DNA of 61,503 bases from the NCBI GenBank assembly GCA_017961235.1, contig JAGCXQ010000040.1, forward strand, positions 1 to 61,503. Reading direction: 5' to 3'. How positions within the stretch are numbered: the first letter of the stretch is position 1; each line of letters opens with the position of its first letter. Shown piece by piece: positions 36,053 through 44,841 of the stretch. The position numbers and the translations under genes were made by a program. Source of the stretch: Clostridiales bacterium. GTDB taxonomy: Bacteria > Bacillota > Clostridia > Saccharofermentanales > Saccharofermentanaceae. The notes beneath the pieces are model-generated. The model had not been told where the DNA came from. It did no database searches and saw only the letters and a program-made list of their open reading frames with translations.

Positions 36053-38714
36053 TCAAAAAGTCTCCACTGAGCAAAAAGAACTGTTCCATTCGTCGCACCT
36101 GATGGTGCTGATCACATTTACGATATGCACGATCCTTCTCATCGGTGAGTCGATCCTGATGAAGTGGGAACTGTTTATCCTTCCTTTGATCGTAGTCGCA
36201 GTGATCATCTGCTGGGTCGTTCATTTCCGGCAGGAAGCGACTCCCACATTCCGTATCAGGATCTATGCGGTCCTGATGATGTGTACGGCTTTCTTCTATG
36301 GTATCCACAGAACGAGCACCTTTGATCTTGCCATCGTAATGGCCGTGCTGATCGTGCTCTTTGCGATGACGGGGATGAAAGGGATCATCACGCTCTGCCA
36401 GATCACGTACTATGCCACCATGGCATATAACCTTTCTGCGATGGCATATGAGGGAGAGACCTTCGACAACCTGATGATCACGCGGATCGCGCTGCATCTT
36501 GTCCTCATATTCGTGATCGGCTGGTTCGCCAAGTCCATCATTGATAAGTGGACACAGGTGATCAGCAATTCGCAGGATGAGATCGAGCAGCTGACCGACG
36601 ATACGGAAAGACTCAATGACTTTCTGGCCAACGTCTCGCATGAGATCAGAACGCCGGTCAATGCCGTGATCGGACTTACAAGTATCTGCATCGACAAGTC
36701 ACAGAACAGAGAGATCCTCGGAGATCTTATCTCCGTGCGTGAAGCCGGAAGAAGAGTTGCCGATCAGATCAGCGACATCCTCGACTATTCCGAGCTCGAT
36801 AGAAAGAAAGCCGTCTGCAACAACGAGGACTACATGTTAAGTTCTGTGCTTCACGATCTTGTGACGGAACTGCGCTCGATCAAACCGAAGGAAGTGGAGC
36901 TGGTCATCGATGTCGATCCGGCGATCCCGGCGGTCATGAATACAGACGTTTCCAAGCTGAAAAAGATCCTGCGCTCCTTGATCGGAAACGGATTGAAATA
37001 TACGAAGCGCGGCGGTGTATATGTCCGTATCATCTGCGAGAAGCAAAGCTACGGCGTAAACCTCTGCATCGAGGTCACGGACACCGGTATCGGCATGTCG
37101 GAATATGAACTCGAGAGAGTCTTTGACGGATTCTATCAGGCGGATTCCGGACGCGCCAGGATGGGTGGCGGCCTCGGCCTGGGCCTCTCGATCGTATCCG
37201 GATTCGTCGCACTTCTCGGCGGATTTATGACGGTCAGCAGTAAAGAGGAAAAAGGAACGACGGTGCATGTCAGCCTTCCCCAGAAGGTCGTCGATCCGAC
37301 CTCCTGCATGTCGGTCAATAATCCGGAACAGCTGATCCTGGGTGCTTACCTCCACTTCGAGAAATATCCGGATCCGCAGGTGCGTGATTACTATAATTCC
37401 ATGGTCCTGAATATCGTAAAGGGACTGGGTGTCCAGATGCACCGCGTAAGTAATCCGGAAGACTTGAAACTCCTTCATAGCACGATCCATATGACGCATC
37501 TTTTCATCGCGGAAGAAGAGTATGCATCCAATGTTGATATGATCGAAGAATATGCGAAAGATATGATCGTCGTCGTTGTTGCGAACGATGATTTCCATCT
37601 TGCCGCCGAATCGCGCGTGCGAGTCATGGAGAAACCTTTCTACTGTTTCCCTGTCGTTTCTATACTGAATACAAGTGTGCATGATAAGCAGAGCACAGGC
37701 TTTAAGATGTTCTGCAAAGGTGTCCGCGCTCTGGTCGTCGATGATGAGCCGATGAACCTTGTCGTCGGAAAGAGTATCTTCAGAAATTATGGTATGGAAG
37801 TAACGACGGTCCTCTCGGGACAGGAGTCGATCGATATCTGTAGAGAGCAGAATTTCGATATTATTTTCATGGATCACATGATGGGCGGTATGGACGGCGT
37901 CGAGGCGATGAAGAAGATCCGTGCGGATGTCTCGGGCAAAAACGGAGAGATCCCGATCGTGGCTCTTACTGCAAACGCCATGAGCTCGGCCAAGCAGATG
38001 TTCCTCGCAGAGGGCTTCGACGGATTTGTCAGTAAGCCGATCGAGACCGAGGAACTGGAACGTGTCCTTCGTCAGGTGCTCCCGAAAGCCATGGTCACGT
38101 ATGAAGAGATCGATGAGAAAGAAGAGGCTCCGGCTGACTTTGAAGAGATGCGTAAAGATACTTCTCCGAAGATCACGCCGATCTCGCTTCGTGAACAGCT
38201 CAAACCATATGCGGTCGATACGGACGGCGGACTGAAGTACTGCATGAACGACTTCGATTTCTATAAGTCGCTCCTTGTTCAGTTCGCGATCGAATCCGAA
38301 GAGAAGATCCCCCTGATCGGAAGATACTATGAAGCGGGTGACTGGAAGAATTATGAGATCCTCGTGCACGCGCTGAAGAGTACATCGAAAATGATCGGCG
38401 CAGGTGCTTTTTCCGAGTCGGCAAAAGCACTGGAAATGGCCGCGAAAGAAAACAGGGAAGAATTCATCGCAGAGAACCATTATTCCATGATGGGTGAGTA
38501 CAGCCGCCTGGCAAAGGGTCTGGCTTCGATCCTGGCCGATGAGATCCGCTCTGCCAAAGAAGAGAAAAGTGATGAGATCAAGGAAGAATCGTCTGAAGCG
38601 GAAGAAGAGATCCTGGAGTTCTCAGCGGACGAAGATTCGCCGGAGAATAAGGGGGATGACGAGGAGGTCCTCGAGTTTATCCCGGAAGATGAGGAAGGAG
38701 GTGTAGAGAAATGA
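36045..38714 (+). CDS. Membrane hybrid histidine kinase: TM-HisKA-HATPase-(degenerate REC)-REC-HPt
   Basis: 889 aa from ATG 36045, seven bases after AAGGAGG; an ATG at 36039 touches that site and is rejected. Five or six helices (~15-175) with almost no outside loop, HisKA NVSHEIRTPVNAVIGLTSI (His ~197), HATPase with DTGIGMSEYE and GGGLGLGLS. An apparently degenerate receiver (~430-555, no DD pair) precedes an intact receiver from ~562 (LVVDDEPMNLVVG, Asp in FMDHMMGGMDG) and an HPt domain (~730-818, His in LVHALKSTSK). The acidic tail carries EEEILEFSADED and EEVLEFIPEDEE. Overlaps both neighbours. Confidence 0.94.
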   Translation: MSNQKVSTEQKELFHSSHLMVLITFTICTILLIGESILMKWELFILPLIVVAVIICWVVHFRQEATPTFRIRIYAVLMMCTAFFYGIHRTSTFDLAIVMAVLIVLFAMTGMKGIITLCQITYYATMAYNLSAMAYEGETFDNLMITRIALHLVLIFVIGWFAKSIIDKWTQVISNSQDEIEQLTDDTERLNDFLANVSHEIRTPVNAVIGLTSICIDKSQNREILGDLISVREAGRRVADQISDILDYSELDRKKAVCNNEDYMLSSVLHDLVTELRSIKPKEVELVIDVDPAIPAVMNTDVSKLKKILRSLIGNGLKYTKRGGVYVRIICEKQSYGVNLCIEVTDTGIGMSEYELERVFDGFYQADSGRARMGGGLGLGLSIVSGFVALLGGFMTVSSKEEKGTTVHVSLPQKVVDPTSCMSVNNPEQLILGAYLHFEKYPDPQVRDYYNSMVLNIVKGLGVQMHRVSNPEDLKLLHSTIHMTHLFIAEEEYASNVDMIEEYAKDMIVVVVANDDFHLAAESRVRVMEKPFYCFPVVSILNTSVHDKQSTGFKMFCKGVRALVVDDEPMNLVVGKSIFRNYGMEVTTVLSGQESIDICREQNFDIIFMDHMMGGMDGVEAMKKIRADVSGKNGEIPIVALTANAMSSAKQMFLAEGFDGFVSKPIETEELERVLRQVLPKAMVTYEEIDEKEEAPADFEEMRKDTSPKITPISLREQLKPYAVDTDGGLKYCMNDFDFYKSLLVQFAIESEEKIPLIGRYYEAGDWKNYEILVHALKSTSKMIGAGAFSESAKALEMAAKENREEFIAENHYSMMGEYSRLAKGLASILADEIRSAKEEKSDEIKEESSEAEEEILEFSADEDSPENKGDDEEVLEFIPEDEEGGVEK

Positions 38715-41458
38715 AAGGTATCATTGACTACATTTTTAAACCCTCCACACACGATACGGAAGTCGTAAAGTCCATCTATAAAGGAATGGTAAGGACGACA
38801 CGTGCGATGGTCGCCTTTACCATGGCATTTGTCTTCGCGTTCTTCTGCTGGACCCTGATCGAGCCTTCGGCCTTCGATAACAGCCTGCCGCTGCACAGGA
38901 TCCTCTATCTTTCGTTCCTGCTCACAGGCTGCTTCTGGATGATCCTCGTGAACTACGCGATGAAGGATTTTGACAGCAGATATAAGGTCATGCATTTCTC
39001 GAATCCGTTCCTGGGTATCATGATGTATGGTCTATGCATCGCGCTGTCTTTTGTAAATGTACATTTCAATTCTTATATTGATACGACGATCTTCCTGGCG
39101 GTCTCCCTCATGATTCCGATATGCATTTATCTTAAGCCGCTCGAGTATATCTGCCTGGTCACTGTAGCGGATGCGGGCATGGGGCTTCTGGTCTATGTCG
39201 CTTATGCGAAGAAGCATATCACTACTCAGGAGTCCTTCGTAAACTTTACGATCTTCCTCGTGTTCCAGATGGTCATGGGTGTCGTCATGCTCTATACGAA
39301 GTACTGCCTGCAGAAAGAGATCGTTACCGCGAACCGCCAGCATCAGGAGATCGAGATGCTCAACAAGGCACAGAATGGTTTCTTCTCCAATATGAGCCAT
39401 GAGATCAGAACTCCGATCAATACGATCATCGGACTAAATGAGATGATCCTCCGTGAAGATGTCAGCGAGGAGGTCATGGAAGATGCCGCGAATATAAAGT
39501 CGGCCGGCAAGCTCCTTCTTAACCTTATAAATGACATACTTGATATGAGTAAGATCCAGTCGGGACGTATGCAGCTTCTTTCCGCACCTTATCAGACCGG
39601 TGAGATGCTCTCGGATCTTGTCGGTATGATGTGGATCCGCGCCAAGGAAAAGAAGCTGGAATTCCATGTCGATGTCTCGCCGGATATTCCCAATGAACTG
39701 ATAGGTGATGACGTCCGCATCAAGCAGATCCTCATCAATGTCCTCAACAATGCGATCAAATACACGAAGGAAGGATCTGTCACGCTGTCGGTCCAGTGCG
39801 AGATGATCGATGATAAAACCTGCAACATGATCTATAACGTCACAGATACCGGTGTCGGCATCAAGCCCGAAGATATTCCGTATCTGTTCTCGGCATTTAA
39901 ACGTGTGGATGAGGACTCCAACAAACATATCGAGGGTACGGGCTTAGGTCTTTCGATCGTAAAGCAGCTCGTCGATCTCATGGGCGGAAAAGTGACCGTA
40001 AACAGCGTCTATACCAAGGGCTCCACGTTTATCATCGAGATCCCGCAGACTTTCGAGAACCAGTCGAAGATGGGGCAGTATAACTTCGATAAAAGCAAGC
40101 ATGGCAGCCACAAGGAAGAGTATATCCCGAAGTTTGAATCTCCGGAGGCAAGGATCCTCGTAGTCGATGACAACGAGGCCAACCTCATGGTCGTAAGTAA
40201 GCTTCTCCGCGACACGAAAGTCCGGATCGACACGGCGATGAGCGGTGCCGATGCACTTCGGAAAACACTGAACATCCACTATGACGTGATCTTCATGGAT
40301 CACCTGATGCCGGAAATGGACGGTATCGAGTGTAAGCGAAGGATCCTCGAACAGACCGGCGGCCGGAGCCGTGAAACAAGCATCGTTATCCTGACGGCCA
40401 ATGCCGATGAAGAGAACCGTGCGCTTTACCAGAAAGAGAATTTCGACGGATACCTGGTCAAGCCTGTAAGCGGAACGGAACTGGAAAATGAACTTTACCG
40501 TCTCCTTCCGAAAGACCTTGTCCATATCACCGGCAACCGCTCTGAGATCGCCGAGGAGTCGATCTCCTGGATGAATGGTAATACGAAGAGAAAGAGAGTC
40601 GTGATCACGACGGAAAGTGTTGCTGATCTTCCGCAGGAACTGATCGACAAGTACGATATCGCTGTCTTGCCGCATAAAGTCCGTACGATGGAAGGTATTT
40701 TCAAGGACGGAAATGAGATCGATACCAGAGGCGTCCTTAAGTATATGGAAGACAGTACGCATGTGGTCAATACGATGGCCCCGGATGTCAAGGAGATCGA
40801 GGAGTTCTTCGCAAGACAGCTGTCCGTAGCGAATAATATCATCCATATTTCTATCTCGAATAAAGTCGAGCACAGCGGATATTTCGTGGCACAGGAAGCC
40901 GCCAAATCTTTCGATAGTGTTTTTGTCTTTAACACGGGACACCTTTCGAGCGGACAGGGAATCCTTGCGATCGAAGCATGCCGTATGGCAGAAGAAGGAA
41001 AGAGCCCTGAAGAGATCCTCGCAAGGCTCGAAAGACTAAAGAAGAAAGTGCATACCAGTTTTATCGTGGATAATCTTGAATTCCTGGCCCGTGCGAAGCA
41101 GGTCGGAAAAGGAGTGGCGAACCTCGTCAATTCCCTCATGGGAAGACCGGTGCTGGTCCTGAAAAAAGGTAAGATGGGATTGGGCATGCTCTACTTCGGC
41201 TCGAGGAAAAGAGCCTGGAAGAAATATATCAACAAATGCCTTGCAAGTGAGCGGCCGATCGATACGAGACTTCTGTTTGTGACCTATGTAGGTATCAGCA
41301 AGAAGGAGATGGACTGGATCGCCGAGCAGATCAGTAAGCGCATGGATTTCGATGAGATATACTTCCAGCAGGCCTCTCCGGCCATCGCCGTTAACTGTGG
41401 CCCGGGAACGTTCGGACTGCTTCTCCGTGAGAAAGATAAAGAGGAGAATAAAGGCTGA
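38711..41458 (+). CDS. Hybrid histidine kinase fused to a DegV (FakB-like) domain: TM-HisKA-HATPase-REC-DegV
   Basis: 915 aa. About six helices in the first ~200 residues, HisKA NMSHEIRTPINTIIGLNEMI (His ~228), HATPase (DTGVGIKPEDIPYLFSAFKR; GTGLGLSIVKQ), receiver ~480-600 (ILVVDDNEANLMV, Asp in FMDHLMPEMDG), then a complete DegV fold ~627-915: VVITTESVADLPQELIDKYD, PHKVRTMEGIFKDGNEID, FNTGHLSSGQGILAIEA, FIVDNLEFLARA, NCGPGTFGLLL. DegV/FakB proteins bind fatty acids. The usual Ser-rich loop (SSxxSGT) reads SISNKVEHSG here, and the C-terminal His-x-GPG reads NCGPG, so the ligand may differ. No HPt or DNA-binding part. Overlaps the previous gene by four bases. Confidence 0.93.
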   Translation: MKGIIDYIFKPSTHDTEVVKSIYKGMVRTTRAMVAFTMAFVFAFFCWTLIEPSAFDNSLPLHRILYLSFLLTGCFWMILVNYAMKDFDSRYKVMHFSNPFLGIMMYGLCIALSFVNVHFNSYIDTTIFLAVSLMIPICIYLKPLEYICLVTVADAGMGLLVYVAYAKKHITTQESFVNFTIFLVFQMVMGVVMLYTKYCLQKEIVTANRQHQEIEMLNKAQNGFFSNMSHEIRTPINTIIGLNEMILREDVSEEVMEDAANIKSAGKLLLNLINDILDMSKIQSGRMQLLSAPYQTGEMLSDLVGMMWIRAKEKKLEFHVDVSPDIPNELIGDDVRIKQILINVLNNAIKYTKEGSVTLSVQCEMIDDKTCNMIYNVTDTGVGIKPEDIPYLFSAFKRVDEDSNKHIEGTGLGLSIVKQLVDLMGGKVTVNSVYTKGSTFIIEIPQTFENQSKMGQYNFDKSKHGSHKEEYIPKFESPEARILVVDDNEANLMVVSKLLRDTKVRIDTAMSGADALRKTLNIHYDVIFMDHLMPEMDGIECKRRILEQTGGRSRETSIVILTANADEENRALYQKENFDGYLVKPVSGTELENELYRLLPKDLVHITGNRSEIAEESISWMNGNTKRKRVVITTESVADLPQELIDKYDIAVLPHKVRTMEGIFKDGNEIDTRGVLKYMEDSTHVVNTMAPDVKEIEEFFARQLSVANNIIHISISNKVEHSGYFVAQEAAKSFDSVFVFNTGHLSSGQGILAIEACRMAEEGKSPEEILARLERLKKKVHTSFIVDNLEFLARAKQVGKGVANLVNSLMGRPVLVLKKGKMGLGMLYFGSRKRAWKKYINKCLASERPIDTRLLFVTYVGISKKEMDWIAEQISKRMDFDEIYFQQASPAIAVNCGPGTFGLLLREKDKEENKG

Positions 41459-41464
41459 GGACAG

Positions 41465-41488
41465 GTGCTTCTCACTTGGGAGAAGCAC
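41465..41488 (+). other. Hairpin just after the DegV-kinase stop
   Basis: GTGCTTCTC (41465-41473) pairs with GAGAAGCAC (41480-41488). No T-run follows, so it is more likely an mRNA 3' structure than a terminator. It is one base different from the AAAAGCACT motif found throughout the window. Confidence 0.6.
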
Positions 41489-41514
41489 TGCCATGAAAAC
41501 TATCAGGCAACAGA

Positions 41515-41546
41515 AAAGGAGCCCCACGATGTGAGGCTCCTTTGAC
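41515..41546. terminator. Terminator between the signalling operon and pilT
   Basis: Thirteen-bp stem with one mismatch (AAAGGAGCCCCAC 41515-41527, GTGAGGCTCCTTT 41531-41543), three-base loop. The T-run is better for the minus-strand pilT transcript. Confidence 0.65.
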
Positions 41547-41569
41547 GTTCTGAATAATCAGTCGAAGTA

Positions 41570-42640
41570 TTAGTAGGACATCGGCTTGTTGAGGCCCAGG
41601 GACTTCTCGAGATCCTGCAGATCGTATGTAGCGTCTGCGATGGTCTGATAGTTGACGAAACCTTCCTTGTAAAGACGGATGAGGTCTTCGTTCAGGGTGT
41701 GCATGCCGAGGGAACGGCTGGACTGCATGGTGCCCGGGATCATGTGAACCTTCTCCTCGAGGATGAGGTTCTTGATCGCGTTGGTGCCGAGCATGATCTC
41801 TGTAGCGAGGATACGTCCTGTTCCATCCTTGATCGGGAGCAGCTGCTGGGAAATAACGCCGCGGATGTTGGTCGCGAACTGCTGGCGGATGATCGCCTGC
41901 TTGTCAGACGGGGAACCGTCGATGATACGGTTGATGGTCTGGCCGGCACCTGTGGTGTGGAGTGTGGAGAGAACGAGATGGCCTGTCTCAGCAGCTGTGA
42001 TAGCAGCGGAGATCGTCTCGAAGTCACGCATCTCACCAACGAAGATGATATCCGGGTCTTCACGGAGTGAAGAGTGGAGAGCATTTGCGAAAGAGTCTGT
42101 ATCGCGGTGGAGCTCACGCTGATGGATCATCGCGCGGTTATGAGGATAGATGTACTCGATCGGGTCCTCGATCGTGATAACGTGTCTAGCCTCGTTCTTG
42201 TTGATGTAGTCGATGATAGCGGCCATGGTGGTCGTCTTACCGGAACCCGTAGGACCGGTTACGAGGATGATACCGTTCTTCGCAGAGGACATGGTCTTAA
42301 CGACATCCGGCAGACCAAGTTCTTCGAATTCAGGGATCTGAGCCATAAGGAGGCGGATGCTGCAGGCCAGGTTGTTGCGCTGATGATATACGTTCGCTCT
42401 GATTCTGACTTCGTTGTCGATCATGAGACCGAGGTCGATATCTTCACCGGCCTCTACACGCTGGATCTCTTCGTTGGAAAGGATCGTATAGATCATGGCG
42501 AGAGATTCTTCCGGTGTCGGACGCTCGTCGAGAATATGGAGAACTCCGTATCTTCTAACAGCAAGATTGGTACCTACAGTAATATGCACGTCGGAACAAT
42601 CTTGTTCTATGGCATAATCCATTAATTGTTCAAAAGTCAT
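41570..42640 (-). CDS. pilT: PilT-type twitching ATPase
   Basis: 356 aa, normal PilT length. Hexameric ATPase that retracts type IV pili at the inner face of the membrane. Walker A GPTGSGKTTTMAAIID near residue 132, Asp box ITIEDPIEYI, Walker B IIFVGEMRDFETISAAITAAETGHLV, His box LSTLHTTGA, and a C-terminal AIKNLILEEKVHMI corresponding to the AIRNLIRE motif. GGAGGTG precedes the ATG. No other pilus gene is in the window; neighbours are the c-di-GMP operon and a deacetylase. Confidence 0.94.
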   Translation of the reverse strand: MTFEQLMDYAIEQDCSDVHITVGTNLAVRRYGVLHILDERPTPEESLAMIYTILSNEEIQRVEAGEDIDLGLMIDNEVRIRANVYHQRNNLACSIRLLMAQIPEFEELGLPDVVKTMSSAKNGIILVTGPTGSGKTTTMAAIIDYINKNEARHVITIEDPIEYIYPHNRAMIHQRELHRDTDSFANALHSSLREDPDIIFVGEMRDFETISAAITAAETGHLVLSTLHTTGAGQTINRIIDGSPSDKQAIIRQQFATNIRGVISQQLLPIKDGTGRILATEIMLGTNAIKNLILEEKVHMIPGTMQSSRSLGMHTLNEDLIRLYKEGFVNYQTIADATYDLQDLEKSLGLNKPMSY

Positions 42641-42882
42641 AAATACACCTCCGAAATAAAGATATAAACATTATACATGAAAACAAAATCCTTTGATAGT
42701 TTTTTTTACTATCTTTCGCATGATTGTCACGTTTTTTTCACAAGATCTCCGGGCATTTCCGGATCTGATTTTGAGAAAGTGATCCGTTCGTTAATAATTT
42801 GTCATCAAAACCCCCGGAAAAGGTGGCTATAATGGATACATGACGGGGAGGACCTGTCTATGGAAAGAGGAGATACGGATAT

Positions 42883-43971
42883 ATGAAAAGAAACAGAATT
42901 GCAGCAGGGATCCTGCTGGGAATGATGATCAACAGTGCTTTTGCCGCGGGATGTGCCGGCAAGAAGAAAGAGGAAGAGGCGACATCGACAGAACCTTTTT
43001 CCATGAGAGCAGCATCAGAGACGCCCTCTTCTTCGGAAAAAGCACTTGAAACACCAAGGGACACTTCCGCCACCACTACGGAAAGTGAAATGCCGACAAG
43101 CTCGGAAACAGCGCCCTCCACAGAGATAACATCCGGCACGGAGAGTATAGAGGAAACCGAGCTTTCCAAAGAGAGTTCAAAAGATCCCTCGGATGCACCA
43201 TCGGATCCTCTTGCTGAGATCAGAAGCCTGCGAAAGAAGATCACCGGCAATGCCTCATATTACGACTCTTTGGACAATACCATGAAAGAGAGCTGGTGCT
43301 TCCAGAGAAAGAAGGACCATTCCGTATCGGGATCGTATGAGTTCTTCAAGATCAAGGACTATAACGGCGCATATATCAATGATCATGTGCCGGAAGGCGA
43401 TAAGGTCATCTACCTGACATTTGACTGCGGATACCCGTCGGACAAGACCGACCCGATTCTCGATATACTGCAAAAACATAATGTAAAAGCGAGCTTCTTT
43501 GTCACGAAGATGTATCTGGAGAAGTGTTCGGATTATGCTGTCCGCATGAAAGAGGAAGGACACATGGTGTGCAACCATACCGTCACACATTCCGATCTGG
43601 TACCGATGAGTGTGGAGCAGATCGCCGGCGAGATCTTCGATACGGCGGAGTATTTCTATGAGAAGACGGGATATACGCTCGACCCGTATTTCCGCACGCC
43701 GAAGGGAACCTACACGAAGAAGCTGATGACGATCATCAGCGACGCAGGATATAAGACCGTATTCTGGAGTATCGCCTATAATGACTACACTCCGAGCGCG
43801 CAGCCGGAACCGGGATATGTGCTGGACCACTTCCAGACGTATCACCATAATGGTGCCATCGCACTGATGCACAATGACTCACAGTCCAATGTGAATGAAC
43901 TCGATGCAGTGCTTACATATCTCGAAAAGGAAGGCTACCGGTTCGGTCTTCTGAACGAACTGGAAGAATAA
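42883..43971 (+). CDS. Lipoprotein polysaccharide deacetylase, PdaA-like
   Basis: 362 aa. Signal peptide with lipobox FAAGC (Cys ~24), a ~80-residue Ser/Thr/Glu linker, then a NodB domain: YLTFDCGYPSDKTDPILDIL (Asp-x-Gly-Tyr as in PdaA rather than DDGP), CNHTVTHSDLV with both metal histidines, PYFRTPKGTYTKK, FWSIAYNDY and IALMHNDSQSN. PdaA deacetylates muramic acid residues during muramic-lactam formation in spore cortex, and this resembles that branch. An in-line TATAAT lies at 42828-42833. GGAGATACGGAT precedes the ATG. Confidence 0.92.
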   Translation: MKRNRIAAGILLGMMINSAFAAGCAGKKKEEEATSTEPFSMRAASETPSSSEKALETPRDTSATTTESEMPTSSETAPSTEITSGTESIEETELSKESSKDPSDAPSDPLAEIRSLRKKITGNASYYDSLDNTMKESWCFQRKKDHSVSGSYEFFKIKDYNGAYINDHVPEGDKVIYLTFDCGYPSDKTDPILDILQKHNVKASFFVTKMYLEKCSDYAVRMKEEGHMVCNHTVTHSDLVPMSVEQIAGEIFDTAEYFYEKTGYTLDPYFRTPKGTYTKKLMTIISDAGYKTVFWSIAYNDYTPSAQPEPGYVLDHFQTYHHNGAIALMHNDSQSNVNELDAVLTYLEKEGYRFGLLNELEE

Positions 43972-43996
43972 AAAAATGACCCGGAAGAACCGGGTC
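43971..43996 (-). terminator. Terminator of the PqqD-like gene
   Basis: GACCCGG (43978-43984) pairs with CCGGGTC (43990-43996) over a 5-base loop. The A-run at 43971-43976 gives a T-run on the minus strand. Confidence 0.8.
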
Positions 43997-44007
43997 TTAC
44001 AAAGGAT

Positions 44008-44274
44008 CTACTCTATGATCGCGCCGATCTTGGTAAGTTCGGCAAGTGCTTTTTCCACATCGGCGGTGATTACCTCTTCCGGAGCATCAAATTTCTCCAT
44101 CATCGAAGCGATGATCTGCTCTTTCGTGGTTTCTTCCTTAAGAAGTTCCAGGATCGTACCGAGAGTCTTGTTCCCGCGCACGACACCGGAAAAGTTGGCG
44201 TCGGCCACAGGGATCAGCAGATATTCGCCGTCATCTTCCTGGGCATGGATCAGAAAATTAGGTGAAAGTTTCAC
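44008..44274 (-). CDS. Stand-alone PqqD-like (RiPP recognition element) protein
   Basis: 88 aa. Pattern of PqqD: N-terminal beta strands (KLSPNFLIHAQEDDGEYLLIPV), then LNKTG-like hinge (RGNKTLGTILELLKEETTKEQI) and C-terminal helices with DVEKALAELTKIGAIIE. PqqD proteins bind precursor-peptide leaders and hand them to radical SAM or other modifying enzymes. No such enzyme is nearby. The gene upstream on the same strand is a disordered membrane protein, 27 bases away, so they are likely cotranscribed. AGGAGGTATCTC precedes the ATG. Confidence 0.85.
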   Translation of the reverse strand: MKLSPNFLIHAQEDDGEYLLIPVADANFSGVVRGNKTLGTILELLKEETTKEQIIASMMEKFDAPEEVITADVEKALAELTKIGAIIE

Positions 44275-44301
44275 GAGAGATACCTCCTAAGTGCGATGTT
44301 G

Positions 44302-44841
44302 TTAATTGACCGGTACGAAAGGCAGTTCGATGGCGCCGCCTTTTTTGGTTTCCTTGGTCGGGAGCTCGGTCGGCTTATCCGTCGGCTGTGTCGGGTCGGA
44401 ATTGCCCGATTTCGGAGTGGTATTCGTATCTTTCTTATTGTTATCCGGAACGATCACGATCTCGCCTTCGCCATCTTCTTTCTCGATCGGAAGCGTGTTG
44501 TTAGAACTCGGATCCGAAGGATCTTTCCGGGACGATGTGGACGGATCGGTCTGGCCGGGAGCAGTCGCATCTGAATCCGAAGGAGTACCGGGCTCGGTGA
44601 CATCTCCGGAAGAAGACGCAGCGTGGGAACTTGTGGAAGAACCATCGGAAGGATCGCTCGGCGGAGCGATCGTATTACCATCAGAGTCGGTCGCTAAAGT
44701 CGTAACCTGTGTACCTGTTGTATCGGATGTTTCTGTTTTCTTATCTTTCTTGCCTAATCCCCGGAAAACGAAGATCAGTACGATCACGATGACAAGTGCC
44801 GCAGCAAGCGAGCAGATGAGTATGAGTTTCTTTTTATCCAT
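44302..44841 (-). CDS. Single-pass membrane protein with disordered outside region
   Basis: 179 aa. Short basic N-terminus, one helix (~6-27), then ~140 residues rich in Ser, Thr, Asp, Pro, Gly (SDPSDGSSTSSHAASSSGD and similar). It ends abruptly in a hydrophobic patch GGAIELPFVPVN. Topology N-in/C-out predicted. No family recognised. The conserved-looking end, placed after KKGG and next to a PqqD-like gene, could be a recognition or modification site; that is a guess. Confidence 0.8.
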   Translation of the reverse strand: MDKKKLILICSLAAALVIVIVLIFVFRGLGKKDKKTETSDTTGTQVTTLATDSDGNTIAPPSDPSDGSSTSSHAASSSGDVTEPGTPSDSDATAPGQTDPSTSSRKDPSDPSSNNTLPIEKEDGEGEIVIVPDNNKKDTNTTPKSGNSDPTQPTDKPTELPTKETKKGGAIELPFVPVN

